Of a DNA stretch of 64,000 nt, positions 44,420-56,588 are shown in pieces. The DNA is from Monoplex corrugatus. Taxonomy: Eukaryota; Mollusca; Gastropoda; Littorinimorpha; Ranellidae. The first letter of the stretch is position 1. Every line of letters begins with the position of its first letter. The notes below the pieces were generated by a model, which saw only the letters and a program-made list of their open reading frames with translations, was not told the DNA's origin and did not search any database. The translations under genes and the position numbers were made by a program. The DNA is taken from assembly GCA_030674185.1 (NCBI GenBank), contig JAPXFY010000022.1:45869898-45933897 (forward strand), read 5' to 3'.

Positions 44420-46222
44420 TGTCAAGCAGTAAATTATGCTGTACTTTATCAAACACTAGACATGTAGTAGATTATGATGTACATTATCAAACACTAGACA
44501 TGTCAAGCAGTAGATTATGATGTACTTTATCAAACACTAGACATGTAGTAGATTATGATGTACTTTATCAAACACTAGACATGTAGTAGATTATGATGTA
44601 CATTATCAAACACTAGACATGTCAAGCAGTAGATTATGATGTACTTTATCAAACACTAGACATGTAGTAGATTATGATGTACTTTATCAAACACTAGACA
44701 TGTAGTAGATTATGATGTACTTTATCAAACACTAGACATGTAGTAGATTATGATGTACATTATCAAACGCTAGACATGTCAAGCAGTAGATTATGATGTA
44801 CTTTATCAAACACTAGACATGTAGTAGATTATGATGTACATTATCAAATGCTAGACATGTCAAGCAGTAGATTATGATGTACTTTATCAAACACTAGACA
44901 TGTAGTAGATTATGATGTACATTATCAAATGCTAGACATGTCAAGCAGTAGATTATGATGTACTTTATCAAACACTAGACATGTAGTAGATTATGATGTA
45001 CATTATCAAATGCTAGACATGTCAAGCAGTAGATTATGATGTACTTTATCAAACACTAGACATGTAGTAGATTATGATGTACATTATCAAATGCTAGACA
45101 TGTCAAGCAGTAGATTATGATGTACTTTATCAAACACTAGACATGTAGTAGATTATGATGCACATATCATACACTAGACATGTCAAACAGTAGATTATGA
45201 TGTACATTATCAAACACTAGACATGTCAAACAGTAGATTATGATGTACATTATCAAACACTAGACATGTCAAACAGTAGATTATGATGTACATTATCAAA
45301 CACTAGACATGTAGTAGATTATGATGTACATTATCAAACAACATGAGACAATGTAACATAGACATTAGATATAGTACATTATCAAACACTAGACATGTAG
45401 TAGATTATGATGTACTTATCAAACACTAGACATGTAGTAGATTATGATGTACTTTATCAAACACTAGACATGTAGTAGATTATGATGTACTTTATCAAAC
45501 ACTAGACATGAGTAGATTATGATGTACATTATCAAACACTAGACATGTAGTAGATTATGATGTACATTATCAAACACTAGACATGTAGTAGATTATGATG
45601 TACATTATCAAACACTAGACATGTAGTAGATTATGATGTACATTATCAAACACTAGACATGTCAGCATAGATTATGATGTACATTATCAAACACTAGACA
45701 TGTAGTAGATTATGATGTACATTATCAAACACTAGACATGTAGTAGATTATGATGTACATTATCAAACACTAGACATGTAGTAGATTATGATGTACATTA
45801 TCAAACACTAGACATGTAGTAGATTATGATGTACATTATCAAACACTAGACATGTCAACAGTAGATTATGATGTACATTATCAAACACTAGACATGTAGT
45901 AGATTATGATGTACTTATCAAACACTAGACATGTAGTAGATTATGATGTACATTATCAAACACTAGACATGTAGTAGATTATGATGTACATTATCAAACA
46001 CTAGACATGTCAGCATAGATTATGATGTACATTTATCAAACACTAGACATGTAGTAGATTATGATGTACTTATCAAACACTAACATTATAGATTATGATG
46101 TACATTACAAACATAGACATGTCAAACAGTAGATTATGATGTACATTATCAAACACTAGACATGTCAAACAGTAGATATTATATACATTATCAAACACTA
46201 GACACGTCAAGCAGTAGATTTG
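44420..46222. repeat. 1.8-kb minisatellite of 38- and 43-bp units
   Basis: Unit A (38 bp) has CATGTAGTAGATTATGATG, TACATTATCAAACACTAGA. Unit B (43 bp) has CATGTCAAGCAG in place of CATGTAG. Up to about 45130 the units form regular A/B patterns. After that they have many small indels (CATGAGTAG, TACATTTATC, ACTAACATTATAG). About 45 units. Confidence 0.97.
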
Positions 46223-46640
46223 TTGAACAATGACAAGACCTCATTGCAGCTGCTACAGCTCTTCAGCAAACACATTAGGTTTTTCTGTAGAGCGTTTTGT
46301 TGTTAGTCCTGTCCCTCTCCCTGATCCTATCTACCAGCTTCTGCAAGGAGGTAGCGGTTATTATGACGGCATGAACAAGGGATGAAGACAGCCTTTGTGA
46401 ACACGTTCCTCGTGGAATCTTCAGAAACTGTGCCAGCAGCTTCAGACAGCGCTGTGGAGCAGGTTGTGTGTCACCGTATTGCTGTCATGTCGCTGGGCCT
46501 CGGTGATGTCCACAGGTCACTTCTGTGTCGTCTTCACTTTTCTTCTGATGTCAGTACCGTCGTCAGCTTCCTATTCGGCCACCGTCCGCTCTGCCCAGGG
46601 CACGATGAACTCTTCAACTGTGACACGAATGCACAATGAG
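46223..46640. other. Spacer between two minisatellites
   Basis: Apparently unique sequence. A degraded fragment of the TTAA-type element may be present near 46308-46345 (CCTGATCCTATCTACCAGC). The frames here are short. Confidence 0.4.
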
Positions 46641-47565
46641 AACTGTTCACGTGTGGCACAAGTGCATAATGAACTGTTCACGTGTGGCACAAGTGCATAA
46701 TGAACTGTTCACGTGTAGCGTACATAATGAACTGTTCACGTGTAGCGTACATAATGAACTGTTCACGTGTGGCGTACCTAATGAACTGTTCACGTGTGGC
46801 GTACATAATGAACTGTTCATGTGTGGCGTACCTAATGAACTGTTCACGTGTAGCGTACACAATGAACTGTTCACGTGTAGCGTACATAATGAACTGTTCA
46901 CGTGTAGCGTACATAATGAACTGTTCACGTGTAGCGTACATAATGAACTGTTCACGTGTAGCGTACATAATGAACTGTTCACGTGTAGCACAAGTGCATA
47001 ACGAACTGTTCACGTGCGACACAGATGCATAATGAACTGTTCACGTGTAGCACAAGTGCATAACGAACTGTTCACGTGCGACACAGATGCATAATGAACT
47101 GTTCATGTGTGGCGTACACAGTGAACTGTTCACGTGCGACACAGATGCATAATGAACTGTTCACGTGTGGCGTACACAGTGAACTGTTCACGTGCGACAC
47201 AGATGCATAATGAACTGTTCACATGTGGCATACACAGTGAACTGTTCACTTGCGACACAGATGCATAATGAACTGTTCACATGTGGTGTACACAGTGAAC
47301 TGTTCACGAGTAGAACAAATGCATAATGAAATGTTCACGTGTGACACAAATGCATAGTGAACTGTTCTTGTGCGACACAGATGCATAATGAACTGTTCTC
47401 ATGTGACACAAACGCATAATGAACTGTTCTCATGTGATAAAATGCATAGTGAACTGTTCTCGTGTGACACAAATGCATAATGAACTGTTCTCATGTGACA
47501 CAAATGCATAATGAACTGTTCACATATGACACAAGTGCATAATGAACTGTTTCACGTGCAGCACA
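46630..47565. repeat. 27-31 bp minisatellite with a CACGTG in most units
   Basis: About 32 units of AATGAACTGTTCACGTGT plus GGC or AGC and GTACAT or ACAAGTGCAT. About 20 units contain the palindrome CACGTG. The first half is dominated by 27-bp units, the second by 29-31-bp units with drifted sites. Confidence 0.95.
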
Positions 47566-48613
47566 ATTGCATAATCGTAATGGACTGTTTTGTATACCAT
47601 GGACTTGGCATGCTGAAGTGTTCAGGTGTGACACAGGTGCATAGTGAAGTAGCCAAGGTGGGTAAAACCTCAATCGATTCGCAGTCTTCAGGGTCGTTCC
47701 GACCCCTCAAATCACGCAATTTTTTGCACATTTTAAAAAAATATAGAAAAACAGCCAAATAACTTAGACAAACAAAGTAAAGTGATATAAAAAGACCAGG
47801 ATTAGATCTTTACAAATAATCTTACCTTGTTTATGGTATTCCATATACTTGTAAATGATGAGGTATCCAAATAGGTATCCAAAGGGGGGTAAAAAATTTT
47901 TGTGATGGATATGAACACACACTGTGAAACAGTTTTAGATGAAGTCCAGAACATAATTTCCATGCCATGGATGTTTTAAATCACTGATTTTACATGTTGG
48001 AAAACACAAGGTTACTGGTAGTTGCCACTTTTTGCATACAGTTGCTCCAGAGCAATAAAAACATTCACAAAATTGTGTAGGTTCAACTCGCTTTCCTTGA
48101 CGCCATTTTTGATTTAGCGAAATTCGCATGTCGCGGGGAGCTCTGATAAAAGGCTACTATTGTCTTTGTTTCACATTGCCACAAACGGTCTAAGGGAAAT
48201 AACTGCTGTAAACATGCCCTAGTTTTGGTTCCCAGTAGGGCTTTTCCTATAGCTGACGCTTCTGACGTTAAAAAAAAATACGAATGTCCGCCGTCGATAA
48301 ATCGACGTCACGTCTTCAAGCAGTAAAGGCAAGTGTCGGCGATTTTTTACCGGCAAGACGCGATTGAGATTTATGTATATCTCAGTGCAGACAACAACAA
48401 AAAAAAACTTACGCTTGTGGATTTGTCTTCCTTGAGGGAAAATGGCAACGCATTGTAATTACTTTCCATCCGATGGGGGCTTGAAGGGGAAAGTTTGTTG
48501 TTGTTGTTGTTGTTTTTTTTTTTAAGACAACGTTGAAGTATTGTCTTTTTACTTTTTTTTTTGGTACTTGTACTTGTACTTCGAAGACAAATGTTGAGGA
48601 CTTGGGCAGACAG

Positions 48614-48615
<2 letters not shown>
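47566..48615. other. Unique-looking 1-kb stretch without gene
   Basis: AT-rich sequence with short frames only. A TTG/T run lies at 48495-48525. I see no domain, exon signal pair or repeat. Confidence 0.5.
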
Positions 48616-48617
<2 letters not shown>

Positions 48618-48677
<60 letters not shown>

Positions 48678-48706
48678 GTTTTGTGTGTGTGTGTGTGGTG
48701 TTGTGT
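48618..48706. repeat. (GT)n microsatellite
   Basis: Pure GT 48618-48676, then GTTGTTTT and GT again. Confidence 0.97.
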
Positions 48707-48902
48707 TGAGCAATAGAGAAGCCATATAAGTGAAGTCAGATTGCTTAGATCACGTCACACACACACCTCCTTTAAATTCTCACGGCTGGAAAAGACCGTG
48801 TTTGGGTGTTTGTTATGTTGATAGAAGAATCTCCTGCTCAATGTTACATCATTCCAGTGCTCTCGTGGGGTTTTTTTTTTTCTTTTCAATTTCATGTAAC
48901 AA

Positions 48903-49000
48903 GTATATATATATATGTGTGTGTGTATGTATGTATATATATTATATATATAATTATATATATATATATATATATGCATATTTTATATATATCTGTATTG
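48903..49000. repeat. (AT)n/(GT)n microsatellite
   Basis: TATATA with a GTGTGTGTATG block. 49001-49340 holds nothing. Confidence 0.95.
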
Positions 49001-49352
49001 ATGTCAAGTACATGGTATTGTGTGTGTGTGTACAGAAAGGGCCAAAAAGGCCACGTTCTTTTACTGCTTGTGGGCTGAGGTTTGTGTCCCTGAAAGTGTT
49101 TTGTGTTCTTCACTTCCCCACCCCTTCTTCCCCGCAAACTTTCAACGAGAAAGACTTTGACAATGGTGTCCTTAATGTCAGGTTAAATATGGTGTCCCTA
49201 TCCCCCACCCCCACCCTCCCAATCTGCCTAATACCAACTTAACTGCCATTCCAGACTAGGCGTTGTTTGTTGTCACAAATCATTCACAATGGACAGTAGA
49301 GACAAGCGATCATATCATTTGCATCCTGTGAGAGAGGTCTGTGCGATGCCTT

Positions 49353-49518
49353 TATGTGTGTGTGTGGGTGGGTGGTGTGTGCGTGTGTGGTGTTTGTGTG
49401 TGTGGTGTGTGGTGTGGGTGTTTGTGTGTGTATATGTGTGTTCACGTGTGTGTAGGTGTATTTGTTGTTGTTGGTGGTGGTGGTGGTGTGTGTGTATGTG
49501 TGTTCACATATGTGTATA

Positions 49519-49556
<38 letters not shown>

Positions 49557-49650
49557 CTTGAGTGTGTATGTGTGCTCACGTGTGTGTGTGTTTTGTTGGT
49601 TGTGTGTGTGTGTGTGTGTTTGTTTGTGGTTGTGTGTGTGTGTGTGTGTG

Positions 49651-49690
<40 letters not shown>

Positions 49691-49700
49691 ATGCACACGT
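49353..49700. repeat. (GT)n microsatellite, 350 bp
   Basis: GT with GGT, GTTC and CACGTG interruptions. The last 80 bp are nearly pure. Confidence 0.95.
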
Positions 49701-49887
49701 GCGCGTTTGTGCATGCGCTGTGTTCATACATGTATACGTGCCTACATTTTCGTTGACAGATATCCTGCAACATTTCGATTCCCCAAACCGTATACATTGA
49801 AACATACCAGGGTTGGCGGTATTGAGATATAATAATCATTATCTGAGATTATGGTATCACGAAACAATAAAATTTTTGTCATGTCTT

Positions 49888-49948
49888 TTCACTGCCTGGC
49901 TCTCCCCACCAGAGAGCTGGTAGACAGGGTGAGGGAGTGAGAGGCTGA
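49888..49948. mobile_element. Decayed TTAA-type hairpin
   Basis: CTGGCTCTCCCCACCAGAGAGCTGGTAGACAGGGTGAGGGAGTGA keeps the hairpin but has lost both TTAA borders. GT repeats follow at 49965-50010. Confidence 0.5.
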
Positions 49949-50329
49949 ACAGTTGTATAGTGTGTGTGGTGTGTGTGGTGTGTGTGTGTGTGTTTTGTGT
50001 GTGTGTGTGTGTTTCCGAAGCTGAAGTTACGTAGTCTGAGACATTATCGCTTAGACTGACTGTAAAAGATTGGTAGTTTTGAGAACACTATGTAGTTCTG
50101 TTAGTGTGTGACTGTGAGTGTACTTAGCGTGAAGAAGTACACGTGTGTTATATATATATATACATCATTGTCAATATGGTTTGGTTTGTTTCCTACCATT
50201 CGCCTTTTTGTTGTCCGATTTTTTTTGGTTCTTCGCAAATTTCATTATGATGGACATAATAGAATGTTTCTACAACATTACAAATATCATTTTTTGGAGA
50301 GAAAAAAATCCCATTGTGTTGGAGTGATT

Positions 50330-50372
50330 TGTTTGTCTGTCTGTCTTTCTCTCTGTCTGTCTCACAATCTCT

Positions 50373-50430
<58 letters not shown>

Positions 50431-50447
50431 GTCTCTCTTTCTGTCTG

Positions 50448-50510
<63 letters not shown>

Positions 50511-50565
50511 GGCTGTCCTCTCTTTCTCTCTCTCTCTCTCACTGTCTCTCTCTTTCTCTCCTCTT

Positions 50566-50598
<33 letters not shown>

Positions 50599-50624
50599 GT
50601 CTCTCTCTTCTCTCTCTCTCTCTT

Positions 50625-50691
<67 letters not shown>

Positions 50692-50705
50692 GTATCTTTA
50701 CCTCT
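50330..50705. repeat. (CT)n microsatellite, 370 bp
   Basis: CT with GTCT and TTCT interruptions, purest at 50630-50690. Confidence 0.97.
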
Positions 50706-50859
50706 CCGCCTGTCTTTCGCTCTCTGTGTGTGTGGGTGGGTGGGTGTGATCGTGTAAATGACAGTGATAAATTGAAAATTAGTGGTGGTGGTGTTTTTAA
50801 TGCTGTCCCAATTTTTTGTGCACGTCAATGACCTCAAGGTCTGAGACGTGTTTTCACAA

Positions 50860-51190
50860 TGCTATGGTGGTGGTGGTGGTGATGGTGATGATGATGATAA
50901 CGATGATGATGGTGGTCATGGTGGTGGTCGTGGTGGTGGTATTATTATGACGGTGATGATGATGGTGTGGTAGCGGTGGTAATGGTGGTGGTGGTGGTGG
51001 TGATGATGATGATGATGATGGTGGTGGTGATGATGGTGGTGGTGATGATGATGACGATGCATGACGATGATGCGTGACGACGACGACGATGATGATTATG
51101 ACGATAATGATGATGATGATATTATGATGATGGTGATGCTGATGATGACGACGACGAGGATGATGACGATGAGGATGCATGACGGTGGGG
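50860..51190. repeat. (GGT)n/(GAT)n/(GAC)n trinucleotide array
   Basis: GTG and ATG trinucleotides in blocks, with a GATGCATGACGATGATG repeat near 51050-51075. Confidence 0.95.
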
Positions 51191-51229
51191 ATGAAAAATC
51201 ATGGCGCTGTGGACTGCCATTGTGGATTG

Positions 51230-51548
51230 AGAGTGCGTGACAGCTTTGTTCTCTACACTTCCTCTCTGAACAAATCCTTGCGTCAACCAAGTCCGAGAGA
51301 TACAGACACCTGCGGTATTGGTCAAGAAATTGCAGCAGCATTCTCAATGAGGCATCCGTGAAATAGAAGATACTCAACAGTATGGTTTGGGTCTTCACAA
51401 TGAGCCTGTGACAGGGTCATCTCTGGCAAGGAGCCGGCTGGGGTTGAAGACTCCGTCAGCAGTTTTAGTTTGGGATTTGACTTTTTGAGATTTGAGCCAC
51501 AACCTTCCAGTCTTGTGTCTGCTGCGTTAACCACTGTGCTCTGCTACC
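51230..51548 (-). mobile_element. tRNA-derived SINE S1, near full length
   Basis: The complement starts near box A-like CACAGTGGTTAACGCAGCAG at about 51520-51539 and box B-like GGTTGTGGCTCAAATC. The body includes CCTTGCCAGAGATGACCCTG, AGGCTCATTGTGAAGACCC and the shared end TGTCTGTATCTCTCGGAC. This is the best-preserved copy of the family. Confidence 0.75.
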
Positions 51549-51604
51549 TTAACTGATGATAATGAGATTTTTTTTTTATTCATGAGTAAATCATTTGCTT
51601 ATTC

Positions 51605-52545
51605 TTCTATTTTTGTTTTTGTTTTTTATTTGTTTTTTCTTTTGTTTTGTTTTTGTTTGTTTTTGTTGTTTTTTTTTTTTGGGGGGCGGGGGTTGTTTGT
51701 TTGCTTGTTGTTTTCTGTTTGTTTGTTTCCTTCCTCGTCTTCGTCTTCTTCTTTTTTTTCTTTTTTTTCTTTTTTCTTTTTCTTCTTCTTCTTCTCTCTT
51801 CTTTCATCTTCTTCTTCTCTTCTTCTTCCTCCTCCTCCTCCTCCTTTCTTCTTCTTCTTCTTCTTCTTCTTTTCTTCTTCTTTTCTTCTTCTTCTTCTTC
51901 TTCTTCTTCTTTTTCTTCTTCTTCTTCTTCTTCTTCTTCTTCTTCTTCTTCTTCTTCTTCTTCTTCTTCTTCTTCTTCTTTTTCTTCTTCTTCTTCTTCT
52001 TCTTTTCTTCTTCTTTTCTTCTTCTTTTTCTTATTCTTCTTCTTCGCATTCTTCCTTCTTCTTCTTCTTCTTCGCATTCTTCTTCTTCTTTTCGTCTTCT
52101 TCTTTTTCCTTCTTTTCTTCTTCTTCTTCTTCTTCTTCTTCTTTCTTCTTCTTCTTCTTCTTCTTCTTCTTCTTCTTCTTTTTCTTCTTGCATTCTTCTT
52201 CTTCGCATTCTTCTTCTTCGCTTCTTCTTCTTCATTCTTCTTCTTCGCATTCTTCTTCTTCTTCTTCTCTCTTCTTCGCATTCTTCTTCTTCTTCTTCCT
52301 CCTCTTCTTCGCATTCTTTCTTCTTTCATTCTTCTTCTTCTTCTTCGCATTCTTCTCTTCGCATTCTTCTTCCATTCTTCTTCTTCTTCGCATTCTTTTC
52401 TTCTTCTTCGCTTCTTCCTTCTTCGCATTCTTCTTCTTCTTCTTCGCTTCTTCTTCTTCCTTCTTCTTCTTCTTCTTCTTCTCTTCTTCTTCTTCTTCTT
52501 CTTCTTCTTTTCTTCTTCTTCTTCTTCTTCTTCTCTTCTGGCAGC
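51605..52545. repeat. (TTC)n polypyrimidine tract, 940 bp
   Basis: A T-rich lead (51605-51725) with a G run, then TTC/CTT repeats with few purines to 52541. In the second half GCATTC interruptions recur about every 20-60 bp. The long Ser/Phe/Leu and Lys/Glu/Arg frames are repeat translations. Confidence 0.97.
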
Positions 52546-52714
52546 ATGTACTCCCACCAAAGATGGAGTATGCAGACTGCGCATCAACATACTGTCTGCG
52601 CAGCGAGAGCCATACGACGCGCAGAGACATGCATCCGAGAAAATGGGAGCGCTACACTTTGTTTTTAAATAGGTGTGAAATCACTAAGGCAGGTGTTAAA
52701 TAGTTTATTTTCAC

Positions 52715-53012
52715 AGTATGTTGGTTGGTTGGTTAGTCGGTCGGTCGGTCGGTCGGTCGGTGTTGGTTGTTGTGATTGGTTGGTGGTGGTGGGTGGGTTG
52801 GCTGGTTAGTGGGTTGTTTGGTGGATTGGTTTGGGTGTGTTGGTGGGTGGGTTTGTTGGTGGACGGGTGGGTGGTTTGTTGGTGGGTGGGTTTGTTGTGG
52901 GTGGGTGGGTGGGTTTGTTGGTGGGTGGGTGAGTGTATTGATGGGTGGGTGGGTGTGTTGGTGGGTGGGTGGATGGATGGGAAGTTGGCTGGTTGGTTGG
53001 TTGATTCTTGCT
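52715..53012. repeat. (GGTT)n/(GGTC)n/(GGTGGGT)n array
   Basis: GGTTGGTT, then GGTC at 52736-52760, then GGGTGGGTTTGTTGGT units. G-rich on the plus strand. Confidence 0.95.
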
Positions 53013-53029
53013 TGTCAAATAAGTTTTTT

Positions 53030-53245
53030 TGTTCAAGAAGGATTCATGGCACTCGGACAAATCCATATGCCCTCCACCCAAACCTGCGGCAATGATGTGA
53101 CAAAGTCCTTAAGCCCGTGCAAAAATCCCTATGCGCTGGTAAGGTTTGGAAATAGGGAGGAAAGGGGGCAGGGGGGGATGGGGCCTATCACACACAGACA
53201 CCTCCACCAGAATGACTTGGAGCGCTTACCATGGCAGCGAAGAAG
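53030..53245 (+). repeat. Dispersed element D, second copy
   Basis: TTCAAGAAGGATTCATGGCA, CTCCACCCAAACCTGC and AAGTCCTTAAGCCCGTGC match 39.9 kb. The 3' part GGGCCTATCACACACAGACA, CACCAGAATGACTTGGAGC is related to the 71-bp array. Confidence 0.75.
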
Positions 53246-53254
53246 GCACGTTTC

Positions 53255-53365
53255 ATATTCATATTCATATTTATTATTTATTTATTATGTATTTATTATT
53301 TATTATTTATTTATTATTTATTTGTTATTTATTATTTATTTATTGATTTATTGATTATTAATTCA
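53255..53365. repeat. (TTTA)n/(TTAT)n microsatellite
   Basis: CATATT then TTATTTA repeats. 53366-53590 is T/G-rich with TTTG and TTGG runs. Confidence 0.95.
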
Positions 53366-53597
53366 TTTATTTACTTTTGTTTGTTTGTTTGTTTTTGATT
53401 GGTTGTCGTTTTTGACGTGGTGTTAGTCCTTATATGGCTCTAGTAGTCGCTGGGCTATATGAACTCGAACTTTGTTTGTTTGTTTTGTTTGGTTTGTTGG
53501 TTGTTGTTTGGTCTGGTTGGTTGGTTATTGGTTGTGGTTGGTTTGTGGTTTGTTTGTTTGGTTGTTTGTTTGTTTGTCACAGCGCAGTGCCTCCCAA

Positions 53598-53902
53598 TTT
53601 ATTTTTCTATGACTTTAGAAAGGCAACAAGGCTGATTGCTTTCAAGGGGTGAGACCTGGGAAATCAATAAATCTCTCCAATGTTTTATACCAGGCCAGCA
53701 GGACGAATGCTCTGCCCTTCACGATTTTCAACTGTTATGGGATCTTTAACGTACACGGTCCAGAAGGCGCACGGGTCCCACTCGTTTTTCGTCCCCTTTC
53801 GAAGGACTTACACGTTCAGTTCGATTTTCCAATGTCATAAACGTGTCTAGTTAGTTATGGCAAGGGGAACGTCTGAACCATTGTGCCACTCTTCTCCTTT
53901 GT
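53598..53902 (-). mobile_element. SINE S2 copy
   Basis: The complement has a box A-like GTGGCACAATGGTTCAGACG and the core AATCGAACTGAACGTGTAAG, then GTTAAAGATCCCATAACAG and CCTTGTTGCCTTTCTAAAG. The box B region has been replaced. Close to 37835-38170. Confidence 0.7.
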
Positions 53903-54005
53903 GTTGCAGGCTGTGTTTGAACTCGAAGACTTGAAGATCACCGGTCCATGGGTCTGCCGATGGAGCCAGCCGTCCCGTGCTATTAACAGACACAGGTGTC
54001 TAATT

Positions 54006-54262
54006 TAACCTTTTGACTCTCGCAGCCTACCCACCACCTGTAAAAACTTAACCCTTTGACTCCCTCACCTTATCCACCAGAAGCTGGTGGATAGCGTGAC
54101 GGACTCAAAAAGGTTAAACTTTTGTTTTGCTAGCATGGTTGGCAATGTAGGAAGATGGTAAATAGGGTGACGGAATTACGGGGTTAAGTTTTTTTGCTTT
54201 GCTGGCATGGTTGGCATTGCAGGAAGCTGGTGGATAGGGTGAGGGAGTCGAAGGGTTAACAA
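54006..54262. mobile_element. TTAA-bordered palindromic element
   Basis: TTTAACCTTTTGACTCTCG at 54005, an inner hairpin CACCAGAAGCTGGTGGATAG, and right border GAGGGAGTCGAAGGGTTAA at 54259. Confidence 0.8.
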
Positions 54263-54387
54263 ATTGTGTAAATAAATGAGAAAAGAGATCAAAACCGGAG
54301 GCCTTTACAGAGCAACACACTCACCACCTGTTCACACAAACGTGTAACATAATACACTGGAGAGAAAACTGAAAGTCAGCCAGCTGG

Positions 54388-54930
54388 CCTTAACTCTATG
54401 AATCCCTCACCCTACCCACCAGTTTCCTGCATTGTCAACCATGCTAATGAAACAGAAACTTAACCCTTTGACTCCCTCACCCTACCCACCAGTTTCCTGC
54501 ATTGTCAACCATGCTAATGAAACAGAAACTTAACTCTATGAATCCCTCACCCTACCCACCAGTTTCCTGCATTGTCAACCATGCTAATGAAACAGAAACT
54601 TAACTCTATGAATCCCTCACCCTACCCACCAGTTTCCTGCATTGTCAACCATGCTAATGAAACAGAAACTTAACTCTATGAATCCCTCACCCTACCCACC
54701 AGCTTCCTGCATTGTCAACCATGCTAATGAAACAAAAACTTAACCCTTTGACTCCCTCACCCTATCCACCAGCTTCCTGCATTGTCAACCATGCTAATGA
54801 AACAAAAACTTAACCCTTTGACTCCCTCACTCTATCCACCAGTTTCCTGCATTGTCAACCATGCTAATGAAACAAAAACTTAACCCTTTGACTCCCTCAC
54901 TCTATCCACCAGTTTCCTGCATTATCAACC
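54388..54930. mobile_element. TTAA-type element, 70-bp left-unit array
   Basis: Eight units of CTTAAC(C/T)CT(T/A)TGA(C/A)TCCC, each with CACCAG(T/C)TTCCTGCATTG and TCAACCATGCTAATGAAAC. The first four are nearly identical, pointing to recent tandem duplication. The last unit is cut by the LINE at 54932. Confidence 0.8.
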
Positions 54931-54931
54931 A

Positions 54932-55368
54932 TGCTCCATCATCATCATCATCATTATCATGGCGTTTTCGATCATGGCCCTCCATATGTATCTATCCTTT
55001 GTTGCTTCAAGCATCTCTTCCACCCTCTCTGTCCTCAGCCACTCTGCAAGTCCGTCCAATATTGTCTCCCTGGGTCTATCTGGTGCTCTCTTTCCCTCCA
55101 GATTTCCTGTTGTGACCAGGTGCTCTAATTCCCCTTTCCTCATAAAATGGCCTATAAATGTTGCCTGTCTTTTCCTAATCTTCCTTATGAATAATCTTCT
55201 TGTGTCAGCCTCCATCAAGACTATCTAGGTATTTTTTGTTTGTTTGTTTGTTTGTTTTTTGGTGGGGGGGGGGGTTTCTGTCCATGGAACTCTCAACATT
55301 CTTCTTAGAAACCACATCTCGGCTGCCTCAATCTTGTTCTGGCTTTGCGTGTTGACATCAAACAAGAT
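54932..55368 (-). mobile_element. RTE-like LINE 3' end interrupted by a T/G-rich stretch
   Basis: Starts with ATC repeats, then ATGGCGTTTTCGATCATGG. The complement encodes EADTRRLFIRKIRKRQ, GHFMRKGELEHL and APDRPRETILD. A stretch at about 55228-55277 (TTTG repeats and a G run) replaces some codons, after which the match resumes (ACTCTCAACATTCTTCTTAG). Confidence 0.85.
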
Positions 55369-55369
55369 C

Positions 55370-55800
55370 AACCATGCTAACAAAGTAAAAACTTAACCCT
55401 TTGATTCCCTCACCCTATCCACCAGCTTCCTGCATTGTCAACCACGCTAACAAAACAAAAACTTAACCCTCTGACTCTCTCAACCTATCCTCCAACTTCC
55501 TGCAAGAACCTGGTGGATAGGGTGAGGGAGTCAAAGGGTTACGTTTTTGCAGTTGGTGGATAGGATGCCGGAGTCAAAGGGTTAAAAACAGACACAGGTG
55601 TTTAACCCTTTTCACTCCCGCAACCTGTCCATAAGCTACAAAGAGTTAACCCTTTCACTCCTTCATCCTATCCACCAGCTTCCTGCAGGATAGGGTGAAA
55701 GAGTGAAAAGGTTAAGTTTTTGCTTGACTATCATAACTGACAACGCAGGATGCTGGCGGATGGGGTGAGGAAGTCAAAGGGTTAATGAACTGTGTCAAAG
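55370..55800. mobile_element. TTAA-bordered palindromic elements, two nested copies
   Basis: The first has units at 55393 and 55462, a hairpin around CTTCCTGCAAGAACCTGG, and right border GGAGTCAAAGGGTTAAA at 55585. The second runs from TTTAACCCTTTTCACTCCCG (55601) to GAAGTCAAAGGGTTAATG (55784). 55801-56220 has no gene. Confidence 0.8.
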
Positions 55801-56221
55801 GGTTAATGAACTGTGTAAATAAGCCAATAAGAAAAAAGATCAACCCAAACGGGGGGTCTTATTTACTACTAAACCAACGCACTCTCAATTAACCCTCACC
55901 TGTGTAACGTACACTCTGGAGCGAAAACTGAACAGCCAACAAGCAAAATATAGAAACAAGGGTTAACAAATCATGTAAATAACCAACAAGAAAAGTGATC
56001 AACCAGACGAGTCATTATTCAACACTACAACAACATTCTCACAACCAATTAAGCATATGGCCTAGCGAAATACTGGAAAGAAAATTGATCGAACCAACGA
56101 ACCAATAAACTTTATGTAATACTTAACTCACTTACTTACTTCTCGCCTATTTTGCCACTGGCTTGTAAGATAGCAAGCTGCAAAAACTCTCCGATTTGCC
56201 TGTTCTGGGTCAGTATGTGTA

Positions 56222-56435
56222 TACTACTACTACTAATAATAATAATAATAGTAATAATGATAATAATAATAAATCATTATTATTGTTACTATCATCATCA
56301 TTATTATTATTATTGTTATTATTATTATCATTAATATTATTGTTGTTCTTATCGTTGTTCTTGCTGTTGTTCTTGTTGTTGTTATTGTTATTATCATTCT
56401 TCTTATTATTATTATTATTATTATTAGGAAGATTA
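56222..56435. repeat. (AAT)n / (ATT)n / (GTT)n microsatellite
   Basis: ACT/AAT, then ATT with GTT and ATC variants. It runs straight into a LINE fragment. Confidence 0.95.
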
Positions 56436-56554
56436 GGAAAAACAGGCAACATTTATAGGTCATTTTATGAGGAAAGGGGAATTAGAGCACCTGGTCACAA
56501 CAGGAAAGCTGGAGGAAAAGAGAGCACCAGGCCAACGCCATGTGGCAAGGCACT

Positions 56555-56588
<34 letters not shown>

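Noticed and set aside
46636..47032. Frames of 114-121 codons with repeated NELFTC or MNCSRVAY
   Set aside because: The 27-bp unit is a multiple of three, so the array stays open in several frames on both strands. No coding context.
51582..52703. Open frames of 327-373 codons (Phe/Ser/Leu or Lys/Glu/Arg)
   Set aside because: Translations of the TTC/GAA tract on both strands.
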